A DNA stretch of 64,000 nt from PALSA-1296 sp038210275 (GCA_038210275.1 JBBQWV010000005.1:1-64000), one strand, 5' to 3'. Positions 51,695-60,793 are shown, counted from the stretch's first letter. Notes: a model not told the origin generated them from the letters alone. Program-made: numbers and translations.

Positions 51695-53530
51695 TTACTG
51701 CGAATAAGCAGAGATGAGCATCTCGACGCGGCGGTTTTTTGCCCGGGATTCTTCATCCGTTCCTTTTTTCAGAGGCTTTGTTTTGCCAAGTCCTTTTGCA
51801 GTCATTCTGTCGGCGCGGATTCCATGACCGGATAAATAAGTCATTACGCTCGTTGCACGAGCAAGGCTGAGAGAATTATTAACTGCATCAGTACCAACAT
51901 CATCGGTATGTCCGTCTATCTCGACTGAAGCATTCTTATTCTTTTTCAAAAAGTCAACGGCACGATCAAGCTCAAGTTTACTTTCAGGAAGTAAATTCGA
52001 TTTACCTGTTTCGAAATATACATTCTTCAATTCCGTCATTGAGCCGACTTCGATCGGTGCAAGCTCCATATCCAATTTTGTTCTATCAAAAACTCCTTTA
52101 GCAGGAAATTGGAAGTGCTCAGATTTCGGCAAATGTCCGTTCGAGACTGCCTGCAATCCATAGCGATGACCGCGTTGCATAGCCAGAGCAAACGTCCCGC
52201 TCACGGCATCAGTGAATACACTAAATGTATTTTTTTGTTCACTCAGTTCATCAACAAATATTTCCGCAGCAAGTGGTTTCTTTGTTACCTGATCGGTCAC
52301 TATCCCTTGAAAAACAATAACCGGTTTCGGTGAGAAATTAGAATCCTGCGGACGCAAGTGCACTTGATAAAATTTCGACTTCCCTGTTCTATTCGATACA
52401 AAATATGCCGTCTCGCCATCAGGCGCAATGGAAAATCCGTAATCGCCATACGGTGAATTGATCGGTGGAGGAAGAAGCATGGGTTTGGAAAAACCAGTTG
52501 GGGTTATCTGTGTCATATATATATCATCACCGCCTGAAGTCCCCGGTGGGCAATCATTGCATGGTCTGTTACTTGAAAAATAGATTGTCATGCCATCGGC
52601 TGCGATGAAGGGATAACTTTCCGAGTATGGACTATTAATATTTCCATTTGGACTCTTCACGTTATCCATATTTCCGTTCGGAGAAACTTCTGTAAACCAT
52701 AGATCGTCATCTCCTTCGCCCGCAAGTCCATATTGTCCGGACTTCCCGAAATTCTCACTGAAGATGACTGACTTTCCGTCAGGAGTAAATGCAGATTCAA
52801 AGCGTGTGAAGTGATTAAAGAATTTTACTTTTCCGTCATCGTTAACCGATCGATATAATTGTTCTTTGAAATATATATCTCTGGTCTCAGGTGCTCGTTG
52901 GAATAATTCGGAATCCTTTGCTATTACGGTATTAATGAACCGATAAACAGAATCAATAAATCGGTTCTGAGCGACCGCAAGATTGTAGTACGCATTATGG
53001 ATCGACCCACCTATACTTGTAGGCTGTTGAAATTTCCCATCCACAAATTTTGATTCTACGACAGCTCCGCCACCGCCATTGACGTAAAACATTCTATCGC
53101 CGCGAGGATGGATCGTAGGATTGTTTTGATCTGCTCCGTTATTGATCATCGGACCGGGATTGATCGGAATAGACCATCCGGTATCAGTTAATACCCGGTA
53201 ATATATATCACCATCCCATTTAAAAAGCGCATTTTGCTGAGTTCGCCATGTCTCTCCGGGCATTGGCGGGCGGCGTGAACCAAAGACCATTATCTTCCCG
53301 TCAAGACTAAAGGTCGGGCGATCATCTGCAGAATCAACGAGAGGAAGCTTGCATTCAACAACAATAAGCGAATCATTGCGCTGTATGCCTTTGCCGATGT
53401 CATTGAATGTTGCCGCCCCGGCATCTTTTTTCTTGGATTTCTTTTTTTGGCAAATAGCCTCTGAGGAAATCAAGAGGACTCCGCAAAAAGCGGTCAGAAT
53501 AAGTAATCGTATAGTTGTGGAACGGTACAA
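51695..53530 (-). CDS. OmpA-family protein with PD40/TolB-like repeats
   Basis: 611 residues. Signal peptide (LLILTAFCGVLLISSEAIC), then an approximately 350-residue beta-propeller region with PD40 repeats (RPTFSLDGKIMVFGSRR, FESAFTPDGKSVIFSENF, SYPFIAADGMTIYFSSNR, YGFSIAPDGETAYFVSNR). A carboxypeptidase-like insert follows (VFQGIVTDQVTKKPLAAEIF), and then a C-terminal OmpA peptidoglycan-binding domain with VYFETGKSNLLPES, VEIDGHTDDVGTDAVNNSLS and GLGKTKPLKKGTDEESRAKN. Anchors the outer membrane to peptidoglycan; in T9SS organisms similar proteins belong to the PorE/gliding set, which I only infer. The hydrolase gene starts directly after it. Confidence 0.9.
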   Translation of the reverse strand: MYRSTTIRLLILTAFCGVLLISSEAICQKKKSKKKDAGAATFNDIGKGIQRNDSLIVVECKLPLVDSADDRPTFSLDGKIMVFGSRRPPMPGETWRTQQNALFKWDGDIYYRVLTDTGWSIPINPGPMINNGADQNNPTIHPRGDRMFYVNGGGGAVVESKFVDGKFQQPTSIGGSIHNAYYNLAVAQNRFIDSVYRFINTVIAKDSELFQRAPETRDIYFKEQLYRSVNDDGKVKFFNHFTRFESAFTPDGKSVIFSENFGKSGQYGLAGEGDDDLWFTEVSPNGNMDNVKSPNGNINSPYSESYPFIAADGMTIYFSSNRPCNDCPPGTSGGDDIYMTQITPTGFSKPMLLPPPINSPYGDYGFSIAPDGETAYFVSNRTGKSKFYQVHLRPQDSNFSPKPVIVFQGIVTDQVTKKPLAAEIFVDELSEQKNTFSVFTDAVSGTFALAMQRGHRYGLQAVSNGHLPKSEHFQFPAKGVFDRTKLDMELAPIEVGSMTELKNVYFETGKSNLLPESKLELDRAVDFLKKNKNASVEIDGHTDDVGTDAVNNSLSLARATSVMTYLSGHGIRADRMTAKGLGKTKPLKKGTDEESRAKNRRVEMLISAYSQ

Positions 53531-53638
53531 GGCGTTAAGTTTGTAGATTTAGAAAGCTTTATAACGGAATTACGTGATTTGGGGTTCGGAGTCAGCGACT
53601 CGGATTTCGGGGATCGGGTTTCGGGTTTGAAATACAAG

Positions 53639-54196
53639 ATGCAGAATATATTACAACATCCACCAATAATTGAAACAGAAAGACTTCTCATCCGCCCTTT
53701 AACACTGGCTGATGACGAGGCGATCTTTACTTATGCTTCCGATCCCGAAGTTTCGAAATATGTCTTATTTGAAACTCACAAAAGTATTGAGGATACAAGG
53801 ACGTTCATCAATGTAGCCTTAGAAAATTATGCGAAGTCTGAGCCGTGTCCACTTGGTATCGTTTTGAAAGATGAACAGAAACTGATAGGCTCTGTCGGAT
53901 ATCACAATTGGAATCAGAAACATCAGAGAACGGAGATAGGCTATGCGCTTTCAAAACATTATTGGAATAAAGGATTTGTCACCGAGGCAGCAAGCGGTTT
54001 AATCAGAGCCTTGTTCAATGGCTCAGATTTAATGAGAATCGAAGCTCTCTGTGATCACCGTCACGCAGCAAGTGCTCGCGTTATGGAAAAGATCGGTATG
54101 AAATGTGAGGGCACATTACGCAAATATATATTCTCTAAAGGTGAATTCCGTGATATGAAAATTTATTCTATAATCCGTGATGATTGGCAACGATAA
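53639..54196 (+). CDS. GNAT-family N-acetyltransferase (RimJ/RimL type)
   Basis: 185 residues from the ATG at 53639. The fold signature ETERLLIRPLTLADDEAIFT opens it; SVGYHNWNQKHQRTEIGYAL and GLIRALFNGSDLMRIEALCD contain the acetyl-CoA-site strand and helix; ASARVMEKIGMKCEGTLRKY is the usual RimJ/L ending. An ORF extension to 53579 reads through a low-complexity GATTTCGGG-type stretch and is not believed. It overlaps the next gene (ATG 54180 lies within its 3' end). Acceptor unknown (ribosomal protein, toxin or antibiotic). Confidence 0.85.
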   Translation: MQNILQHPPIIETERLLIRPLTLADDEAIFTYASDPEVSKYVLFETHKSIEDTRTFINVALENYAKSEPCPLGIVLKDEQKLIGSVGYHNWNQKHQRTEIGYALSKHYWNKGFVTEAASGLIRALFNGSDLMRIEALCDHRHAASARVMEKIGMKCEGTLRKYIFSKGEFRDMKIYSIIRDDWQR

Positions 54197-54698
54197 AATA
54201 ATCATTAAAGAATACGATCCGAAGTGGAAGAAGCTTTTCGAAGAAGAGCATGACGTTCTTATGGAAGCTATTGGTCATTACGTTGCCGATATTCAGCATA
54301 TCGGAAGTACTGCTGTGCCGGGGCTTTGTGCAAAACCTGTTATTGATATCATGGTTGGTTTGCGCAGATTACTTGATGCTCAGGATTGTATTCTCCCGAT
54401 CGAAGGAATGGATTATGAGTATGTTCCGGAATTCGAAACGGAGTTTCCGGACCGAAGATATTTTCGAAAAACATCGCGCGGAATACGGACTCATCAAATT
54501 CATGTTGTCGAGATCGGTACCGATTTCTGGAAACGATCTATAACCTTCCGCGATCATTTGCGTAATAACGCAAAGTCAGCAACTGAATATGAAAACCTCA
54601 AGCGAAAACTTGCAAACGAATTCGAAAATGACCGCGAGGGATATACCGATGCAAAAACCCCTTTTATCGAAAGTATATTAGCGCTTTATGGAAAATAA
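54180..54698 (+). CDS. GrpB-like nucleotidyltransferase (UPF0157)
   Basis: 172 residues from the ATG at 54180 (a GTG at 54177 adds one). It has the nucleotidyltransferase start IIKEYDPKWKKLFEEEHDVL and the family block IQHIGSTAVPGLCAKPVIDIMVGL with the G-S-T-x-x-x-G and D-x-D-type metal site. Later: RRYFRKTSRGIRTHQIHVVE and ITFRDHLRNNAKSATEYENLKR, both typical of GrpB. Overlaps the GNAT gene by 17 bases and the methyltransferase gene by 11 bases. Confidence 0.88.
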   Translation: MIGNDKIIIKEYDPKWKKLFEEEHDVLMEAIGHYVADIQHIGSTAVPGLCAKPVIDIMVGLRRLLDAQDCILPIEGMDYEYVPEFETEFPDRRYFRKTSRGIRTHQIHVVEIGTDFWKRSITFRDHLRNNAKSATEYENLKRKLANEFENDREGYTDAKTPFIESILALYGK

Positions 54699-55353
54699 AA
54701 TTATTGCAGATACCGGAAAACTTGCCACTGAATCAATTGCCAAAGGTGATATTACAGGTTGGTTCGAAGAGCTTTATGAAAGTGCGAACGGCGATAATAC
54801 TATTATTCCCTGGGCTGATAATAAACCAAATCCCTATTTAGTCGAATGGTTGGAGAAAAATTCTACTCTGGGGAATGGGAGAAAAGCGATTGTCATCGGC
54901 TGCGGACTTGGTGATGATGCCCAAGAGCTTGCTCATCGCGGGTTCAAAGTCACGGCATTTGATATTTCTCCGACTGCTATCGAATGGGCAAAAAAAAGAT
55001 TTCCAGATTCCCAAGTCGAATATCATGCCGCTGACCTTTTTGATCTTCCGAAAGAATGGCTAGGAGCATTTGATTTTGTTTTCGAATGTTATACGATCCA
55101 AGCATTGCCACGATCGGTACGTAGCGAAGTCATTGTTAAAGTGGCTTCTGTAGTTGCGGAAAAAGGCGAATTGCTTATTGTTTGCAGAGGTTGGATTGAT
55201 GGTCAGAAAGATGATAACTTGCCATGGGCTTTGAAAAAGGAGGAAGTTTCGCAATTCCAAAAACTTGGATTTTCGCAGATCACCTTCGAAGAATTTTGGG
55301 ATCGCGAGGACCCGACACGGTACAGATTTCGAATTCTTTACGAAAAGAAATAA
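54688..55353 (+). CDS. Class I SAM-dependent methyltransferase (TPMT-like)
   Basis: 221 residues. The pattern GWFEELYESANGDNTIIPWA with PYLVEWLEKN precedes the SAM-binding IVIGCGLGDDAQELAHRGFK, then VTAFDISPTAIEWAKKRF, and ADLFDLPKEWLGAFDFVFEC, the TPMT/TehB-like order. The last part has a Trp-Asp-Arg-Glu-Asp stretch close to the C-terminus. Overlaps the GrpB gene by 11 bases. Possibly methylates a small thiol or selenium/tellurium compound; uncertain. Confidence 0.82.
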   Translation: MENKIIADTGKLATESIAKGDITGWFEELYESANGDNTIIPWADNKPNPYLVEWLEKNSTLGNGRKAIVIGCGLGDDAQELAHRGFKVTAFDISPTAIEWAKKRFPDSQVEYHAADLFDLPKEWLGAFDFVFECYTIQALPRSVRSEVIVKVASVVAEKGELLIVCRGWIDGQKDDNLPWALKKEEVSQFQKLGFSQITFEEFWDREDPTRYRFRILYEKK

Positions 55354-55354
55354 T

Positions 55355-55666
55355 ATGAAACCACCATACTACGCCGTTATCTTTACATCAAAGCGAAAAG
55401 CAGATCAGAATGAATATGGCTCCACTGCCGACCGGATGAAAGAACTGACGATGCAGCAGCCGGGATTCCTTGGTATTGATAGCGCCCGAAATGACGATGG
55501 ACTCGGTATCACTGTTTGCTACTGGGATAGCATCGAGGCGATCAAAAATTGGAAAGCAAATAATGAGCATCAGTACGCTCAGAAAATGGGAAAAGAAATG
55601 TGGTACGAATCATATTCGGTACGTATTGCAAAAGTTGAAGAAGATTATTCAATGGAGGAATTATGA
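55355..55666 (+). CDS. Antibiotic biosynthesis monooxygenase (ABM)-domain protein
   Basis: 103 residues from the ATG at 55355, one base after the methyltransferase stop. The ferredoxin-like ABM fold is indicated by YAVIFTSKRKADQNEYGSTA, QQPGFLGIDSARNDDGLGIT and WDSIEAIKNWKANNEHQYAQ followed by a final strand. Small dimeric proteins of this kind act as monooxygenases or heme-degrading enzymes. The stop overlaps the DinB gene start (ATGA). Confidence 0.85.
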   Translation: MKPPYYAVIFTSKRKADQNEYGSTADRMKELTMQQPGFLGIDSARNDDGLGITVCYWDSIEAIKNWKANNEHQYAQKMGKEMWYESYSVRIAKVEEDYSMEEL

Positions 55667-56199
55667 CAATCGGAGAAGAATTTTTAGATCAATCACGAAA
55701 AGTATTTCGCTCGCAGAAAGATCTTGCTGATAAAGCCATCAAGCAATTAACCGATGCCGATTTGCTTTGGCAACCGGATACCGAAACCAACAGCATTGCC
55801 ATCAACATGAAGCATCTTGCCGGAAATATGATCTCGCGCTGGACGGATTTTCTTATTACTGATGGCGAAAAACCTGACCGCCACCGAGATGGTGAATTTA
55901 TTATTTCAGAAAATGATATTAAAGGTTTGCATGAATATTGGGAGCGAGGATATTCAGTTTTTTTTAACAGCCTCGATTCACTCAGTGAAGATGATCTTCT
56001 AAAAACCGTAACCATCAGAAATGAACCTCATTCGGTTATCCAAGCTATTCAACGGCAGGTCTCTCATTATGGCTATCATGTAGGGCAGATCGTCGGGCTT
56101 GCAAAGCAAATAAAGGTTGCCGATTGGAAAACGCTGACAATACCGAGAGGAAAATCAGAGGAGTTTTTGAGTCAGAAGCTTATGCCGCTGAGGGGTTAA
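55663..56199 (+). CDS. DUF1572/DinB-like protein
   Basis: 178 residues. Four-helix-bundle DinB-type with metal-site histidines: MKHLAGNMISRW near residue 50 and SHYGYHVGQIVGLAK near 140, the usual H-x(n)-H-x-x-x-H arrangement. Start overlaps the previous stop by 4 bases; it ends the operon GNAT-GrpB-methyltransferase-ABM-DinB. DinB-like proteins include thiol-dependent transferases, so a detoxification role for the operon is plausible, not shown. Confidence 0.85.
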   Translation: MTIGEEFLDQSRKVFRSQKDLADKAIKQLTDADLLWQPDTETNSIAINMKHLAGNMISRWTDFLITDGEKPDRHRDGEFIISENDIKGLHEYWERGYSVFFNSLDSLSEDDLLKTVTIRNEPHSVIQAIQRQVSHYGYHVGQIVGLAKQIKVADWKTLTIPRGKSEEFLSQKLMPLRG

Positions 56200-56293
56200 T
56201 TATTTCTTGTCACGACTTTTGCGCGGAAGTCGTTATATTATCTTACGGGTAGGCGTAAGACTAAAATCCTGCATCTACCATTATAATATATTT

Positions 56294-57265
56294 ATGAAAA
56301 GAACAATCATTTTCATTTTTGCATTTTTACTCTTATTGTCGCGAGTATCTTTTGCTCAGGATACGACTTCTGCCAAGCTGATTGATTCTGCTGCGGCAAC
56401 GATCATAGATTCAGCTGCTGAAGTAACGACGCCCATAGAGACCAAACACTTATGGCATTTCTCTGCTTCTCCGAATATTGGGTTTACCTTTCAGGGAATC
56501 AGTAAAGATGGCGAAGAGACGGAAGATATGCAATGGCTTAGTTCATTGCAAGCAAAGCTTGGGTATGAGGGTGAGCGGTTTCAATTCAACAGCAATCTTT
56601 TTTTGCAATTCGGCGAGCAGGTAACGCGGGAAAGTCCGCCGAAAAAAATTCAGGATAATTTTCAATTATCATTAGTGCCTTCAATCACACTTTGGGAAAG
56701 ATTGGGATTGAGACTATTCTTCGAAGTAACCGGTGAAACCGAGATGGCGCGAGGAGTCATTGATAGCGTGGAGACAACATTTCTCGATCCGCTCTTTCTT
56801 TATGAGACATTGTTCTTGGGGCATAAGACACACATCTCGTTTGATGATGGAAATAGCGAATTCGAATTTATTCTCGGCGCAGGATATGCTTATCAGCAGA
56901 CACTTGCGAATAAATTTATTCTTGAGCAGAACAGAAAATTTGTCGTTGATGACGGTAATCCTTTAGCGAGTATTCAAGATCAGTTCACAGTCGAAAAGGG
57001 CTATAGTGCCATCCTGCAGTTAAACCTTACGAAGCAACTCGGTAATAATTTTTCATTCAAGGAAAGTATGAAAACTGTTCTCTTGACCAAAAATGGTTTT
57101 ACCCGAGATATCCAGAACTCGCGTGTTGCCGGACTTCTCTTGACCGGAATTCAGTATAAAATATTCTCTATTGACTATACTTTGCACGTTGTCTATGATC
57201 GAAATATTTCCCTGCGCAGACAGCTTGACCAGACGATGGTGTTTGGATTACGATTTGATATTTGA
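56294..57265 (+). CDS. Outer-membrane beta-barrel protein (DUF481/DUF3078-like)
   Basis: 323 residues from the ATG at 56294, with a signal peptide (IIFIFAFLLLLSRVSFAQ) and an Ala/Ser/Asp-rich linker (LIDSAAATIIDSAAE). The remainder consists of amphipathic strands (HLWHFSASPNIGFTFQGI, FQFNSNLFLQFGEQV, FEFILGAGYAYQQT, LTKQLGNNFSFKESMK) and ends GLRFDI. The layout agrees with DUF3078/DUF481 barrels of Bacteroidota. An upstream in-frame GTG/ATG (56207) precedes it but adds non-signal sequence. Function unknown. Confidence 0.78.
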   Translation: MKRTIIFIFAFLLLLSRVSFAQDTTSAKLIDSAAATIIDSAAEVTTPIETKHLWHFSASPNIGFTFQGISKDGEETEDMQWLSSLQAKLGYEGERFQFNSNLFLQFGEQVTRESPPKKIQDNFQLSLVPSITLWERLGLRLFFEVTGETEMARGVIDSVETTFLDPLFLYETLFLGHKTHISFDDGNSEFEFILGAGYAYQQTLANKFILEQNRKFVVDDGNPLASIQDQFTVEKGYSAILQLNLTKQLGNNFSFKESMKTVLLTKNGFTRDIQNSRVAGLLLTGIQYKIFSIDYTLHVVYDRNISLRRQLDQTMVFGLRFDI

Positions 57266-57290
57266 TACTTTGTTATTCATAATTACCTAC

Positions 57291-57400
57291 GTCATTGCGA
57301 GGAGTCGCGAAGCGATGACGAAGCAATCTAAAATTTTACTGTGTACCAATGTTTGAACTTTTAGATCGCCACGTCGGGCTAAAGCCCTTCTCGCGATGAC
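57291..57400. repeat. Dispersed interrupted palindrome, copy 5
   Basis: GTCATTGCGAGGAGTCGCGAAGCGATGACGAAGCAATCTAAAA at the left; TTTTAGATCGCCACGTCGGGCTAAAGCCC...CTCGCGATGAC at the right. The left arm has GAAGCAATCTAAAA (copy 1-type) while the right has TTTTAGATCGCCACG (copy 4-type), so it looks like a hybrid of two subfamilies. It lies between the outer-membrane protein gene and apt. Confidence 0.85.
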
Positions 57401-57457
57401 ATTATTAGCTGATCATATTAATAAAATACTGCCACAAATTATTCATTTATATTTTAA

Positions 57458-57976
57458 ATGTCTCTTGATCTCAAAAGTTTTATTCGTAGTGTAGCCGATT
57501 TTCCTACCCAAGGAATTCTTTTCCGCGATATTACGCCATTACTCGAAAACGGTGAAGCATTTCAAGAATCACTTCATCGTTTTCGCGATCTGCTCAAGGA
57601 TGCACATATAGATAAAATAGTAGGCGTTGAGTCTCGTGGTTTTATTTTCGGAGCGCCGCTTGCCGCGAGTTTGGGGGTGGGGTTTGTGATGTCACGCAAA
57701 GTAGGAAAATTGCCTGGGGAGAAAATATCAGCAACATACGATCTCGAATACGGCACAAATACGATTGAGATGCATAGTGATTCGATTACGAAAGGCGAAC
57801 GGATTGTAATCATTGATGATGTTCTTGCAACCGGTGGAACTGCCCATGCAACAATTTCCCTTGTCGAACAACTCGGAGGTATCGTCACAGGTTTAGCATT
57901 CCTAATAGAACTAAAATTTCTCGAAGGCAGAAAATCCTTGCAAGGAAAAACAGTGTATAATCTGATTGAGTATTGA
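57458..57976 (+). CDS. apt: Adenine phosphoribosyltransferase
   Basis: Salvages adenine with PRPP to AMP. The 172 residues contain FPTQGILFRDITPLLENGEA, VGVESRGFIFGAPLAASLGVG, the PRPP-loop block ERIVIIDDVLATGGTAHATI (Asp-Asp), and GLAFLIELKFLEGRKSL. Full length and typical of bacterial Apt. Its start lies 57 bases after copy 5 of the palindrome. Confidence 0.95.
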   Translation: MSLDLKSFIRSVADFPTQGILFRDITPLLENGEAFQESLHRFRDLLKDAHIDKIVGVESRGFIFGAPLAASLGVGFVMSRKVGKLPGEKISATYDLEYGTNTIEMHSDSITKGERIVIIDDVLATGGTAHATISLVEQLGGIVTGLAFLIELKFLEGRKSLQGKTVYNLIEY

Positions 57977-58144
57977 AGATGAGAAGGCGGCACAATATAA
58001 TACCGAGACTTGTTTTATCGCATCAATATACTTGATTTACTTTACTCCCTAAAGAGCTTTCCCCGCTCAATCCCCAAAGAATAGTATCCTTGTGCATTAT
58101 CCCCATGTGCGATTTTGAAAATTCAAAATGATATTCCAAAAAAA

Positions 58145-58912
58145 ATGGATAAAAAAATAGCTTCGATGCTGAACAAAGTCCCGGAAGTTACAATTATTTT
58201 CTGGATCGTGAAGATCATGGCAACTACCGTGGGCGAAACCGGAGCGGATTTTTTATCGTCCACAATGAATCTGGGTTTGGTCGGAACGTCCTACATCATG
58301 GCTGCTTTGTTTCTTGTCGCACTATTTTTTCAACTGCGTTCTAAAAAATACATCCCGTCAATTTACTGGCTTGTTGTCGTTTTGATCAGTGTCGTCGGTA
58401 CTCTAATTTCCGATAATTTAGTCGAGAACTTAGGAGTGAGTTTAGAAACAACTTCAATAATTTTCGGTGCGGGACTAATACTGACGTTCGTCCTCTGGTA
58501 TATGAGTGAAAAGACATTATCTGTTCATACGATCGTCACCACCCGACGGGAGCTTTTCTACTGGGCAGCAATCCTCTTCACTTTTGCTCTCGGCACTTCA
58601 GCTGGCGATCTGATCGCAGAGAGTCTCGGTTTGGGTTACGCGCTTTCAGGACTGATGTTCATTGCAGTAATTGCAGTGATCTATCTTGCGCATTTGTATC
58701 TGAAATTGAGCGGCGTGTTAGCATTTTGGCTGGCGTATATTTTAACTCGACCACTCGGCGCATCAACGGGCGATCTACTTACCGCAGATGCTGCCGAAGG
58801 AGGCTTGGGTATTAGTACAACGATCATCAATATTATTTTTCTTACAACGATAATCGTCGCAGTCGCATATTTAACAAAAAAAGAGAAGGAGCGAAACGTA
58901 GAGCTGATATAA
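58145..58912 (+). CDS. COG4705-like multi-pass membrane protein
   Basis: 255 residues from the ATG at 58145 (a TTG at 58115 would add ten). About eight hydrophobic segments. A fourfold motif recurs: TTVGETGADFLSSTMNLG, SVVGTLISDNLVENLGV, ALGTSAGDLIAESLGLGY and PLGASTGDLLTADAAEGGLG. It reads G-E/T/A-x-x-x-x-D-x-L, so the protein seems built from four homologous two-helix units. The pattern is that of COG4705, an uncharacterised membrane family (recalled). The conserved Asp in each unit could form a binding site in the membrane. The M3 peptidase gene follows on the same strand. Confidence 0.75.
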   Translation: MDKKIASMLNKVPEVTIIFWIVKIMATTVGETGADFLSSTMNLGLVGTSYIMAALFLVALFFQLRSKKYIPSIYWLVVVLISVVGTLISDNLVENLGVSLETTSIIFGAGLILTFVLWYMSEKTLSVHTIVTTRRELFYWAAILFTFALGTSAGDLIAESLGLGYALSGLMFIAVIAVIYLAHLYLKLSGVLAFWLAYILTRPLGASTGDLLTADAAEGGLGISTTIINIIFLTTIIVAVAYLTKKEKERNVELI

Positions 58913-59056
58913 TTGAAAAATAGAGTAGAGATTTTTTTAACAACTAAGAGCAACTTTCCGAGAAGAATATTTATTTCATGCGAAATTAGCGATTCTTTTT
59001 TGCCCGAATTTCGTTTCATTCTCGTCTTTTATTGTCTCATTTTTTTAATCGTGGCT

Positions 59057-60772
59057 ATGACATATAAACATTACCCTGAAAGACCGGGAACACTCTCGGC
59101 TGAATTTACTCGTGAAGAGTACAAGAAATTAACTGACCGTATCGCCTCTGCCGATGCTTCGGATTCGCCAGAGCTGTGGCTGGCACTTTATGCCGATTGG
59201 AATGCGCTAAGTTCGTTCTTGAATAGTGAAGGAAGCCGCATTGTTCATGCGCTCAGTAAGGAAATGACCAATGCTGATCTTGGAGAGCGCGAGCAATATT
59301 TTCGTGAACAGGTTCAGCCCGTCGCCGAGGAAGCGAACTCCCAATTGCTGCTTGCCTTCCTTGCATCAAAGCATAAAGATGCCATTGGTAATCATTACGG
59401 AATGCATTTACTCCGCGTTTTAGAAACGACGATCGAGCCTCTTGCTCCGATCAATATTGATCTGCGTGTGAAAGTTGGTGAGTTGAAAACAACGTACGAT
59501 AGGATAGTAGCCTCCGGTGAAGTAATGTTTCGCGGCGAACTTATTACTTTAGGAAAAGTACGTAGTTTTCAAAGTTCAGAGGATGCTTCTATTCGCAAGG
59601 AAGCCTTTGAAGCAAACCGCAACTGGTTCTTAGCACATCACGATGAACTTGCTGCGATCTACGATAAGCTTACGAAACTTCGCGACCAGATGGGACGCAA
59701 TCTTGGTCATAAGAATTTTATCCCACTTGGGTATATGTCAATGGGTCGTACCGATTATGGTGTTGCCGAAGCAAAGCAATTCCGCGATAATATCCGTAAG
59801 TATGCCGTTCCGGTGCAGTCAATGCTTTTCAAAGCGCGTGCTGAAAAGCTTGGAACACCCACTCTGAAGCCTTGGGATGTGGGTTATGATCCTGATCTTA
59901 CCCTTCCAAGCAATATCGCACCAATTGATATGCAGCTTGATAAGGCGCAAAAAATCTTTGAGAGAATATCACCTATTCTTGCAGCCCATTTTGTAAGAAT
60001 GCGAAATGAAGGACTTATTGATCTTGAAAATCGCAAAGGCAAACGTGCCGGAGCTTACTGCACTTCGTTCAGTGACGAAGCTCGCGTAGCGATCCTTTGT
60101 AATTCAACAGGCGGTAGTGAAGATATTCGTACACTTACACATGAAATGGGTCATGCTTTTCAAGGATGGGAAAGCCAGCCGATCGAGTCTGTTGATCTTC
60201 AATGGCCGACTTCGGATGCCTGTGAGATTCATTCGATGGGAATGGAGTTTCTTGCGATGCGCTATATTGATGAATTTTTTAATCCTAAACTTTCAGAAAA
60301 ATACAAGCAAAACCGTTGGAAAGACGCCGTTGAGATGGTATGCTACATAGCTGTCGTCGATGAATTCCAACATTGGATATACGAGAACCCGAATGCGACA
60401 ATACCTGAACGTGATACAGCTTGGGATACGATTTGGGATATTTATAAACCCGGAATTGATTACAGCGATTGTGAGCAATATAAAAAAGCTCAGTGGTATT
60501 CGCAAGGACATATTTTCAATACTCCGTTTTATTATATTGATTACGCCATCGCCGAGACAGGCGCCATGCAGATCGCTTTGATGGATGTTGAGAATCATGA
60601 AAAGACTGTGCAGACTTACATCGATCTTTGCCGTATCGGAGGTACTCAGAGCGTTCTCGAAATTTTCAAATCTGTCGGGATGCGCTCACCTTTCGAAGAA
60701 GCGTTAATGCGCGATTTGATGAAGCACGCTGCGAAGGTTCTTACCACTAAGGAAGAAGTCGTTACAGAGTAA
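59057..60772 (+). CDS. M3-family metallopeptidase (oligoendopeptidase F-like)
   Basis: 571 residues from the ATG at 59057. The zinc site is IRTLTHEMGHAFQGW (His362, Glu363, His366) with a downstream EIHSMGMEF (third ligand Glu). Substrate-side elements are typical of M3B peptidases: LRDQMGRNLGHKNFIPLGY and YKKAQWYSQGHIFNTPFYYI. An ORF extending to 58913 adds 48 residues that partly look like a membrane segment; no family member I know has it, and the ATG here is preceded by ordinary sequence. Cytoplasmic peptide turnover is likely. Followed by an intrinsic terminator. Confidence 0.9.
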   Translation: MTYKHYPERPGTLSAEFTREEYKKLTDRIASADASDSPELWLALYADWNALSSFLNSEGSRIVHALSKEMTNADLGEREQYFREQVQPVAEEANSQLLLAFLASKHKDAIGNHYGMHLLRVLETTIEPLAPINIDLRVKVGELKTTYDRIVASGEVMFRGELITLGKVRSFQSSEDASIRKEAFEANRNWFLAHHDELAAIYDKLTKLRDQMGRNLGHKNFIPLGYMSMGRTDYGVAEAKQFRDNIRKYAVPVQSMLFKARAEKLGTPTLKPWDVGYDPDLTLPSNIAPIDMQLDKAQKIFERISPILAAHFVRMRNEGLIDLENRKGKRAGAYCTSFSDEARVAILCNSTGGSEDIRTLTHEMGHAFQGWESQPIESVDLQWPTSDACEIHSMGMEFLAMRYIDEFFNPKLSEKYKQNRWKDAVEMVCYIAVVDEFQHWIYENPNATIPERDTAWDTIWDIYKPGIDYSDCEQYKKAQWYSQGHIFNTPFYYIDYAIAETGAMQIALMDVENHEKTVQTYIDLCRIGGTQSVLEIFKSVGMRSPFEEALMRDLMKHAAKVLTTKEEVVTE

Positions 60773-60793
60773 TTTTATTTCCTAGTGTGTGTA

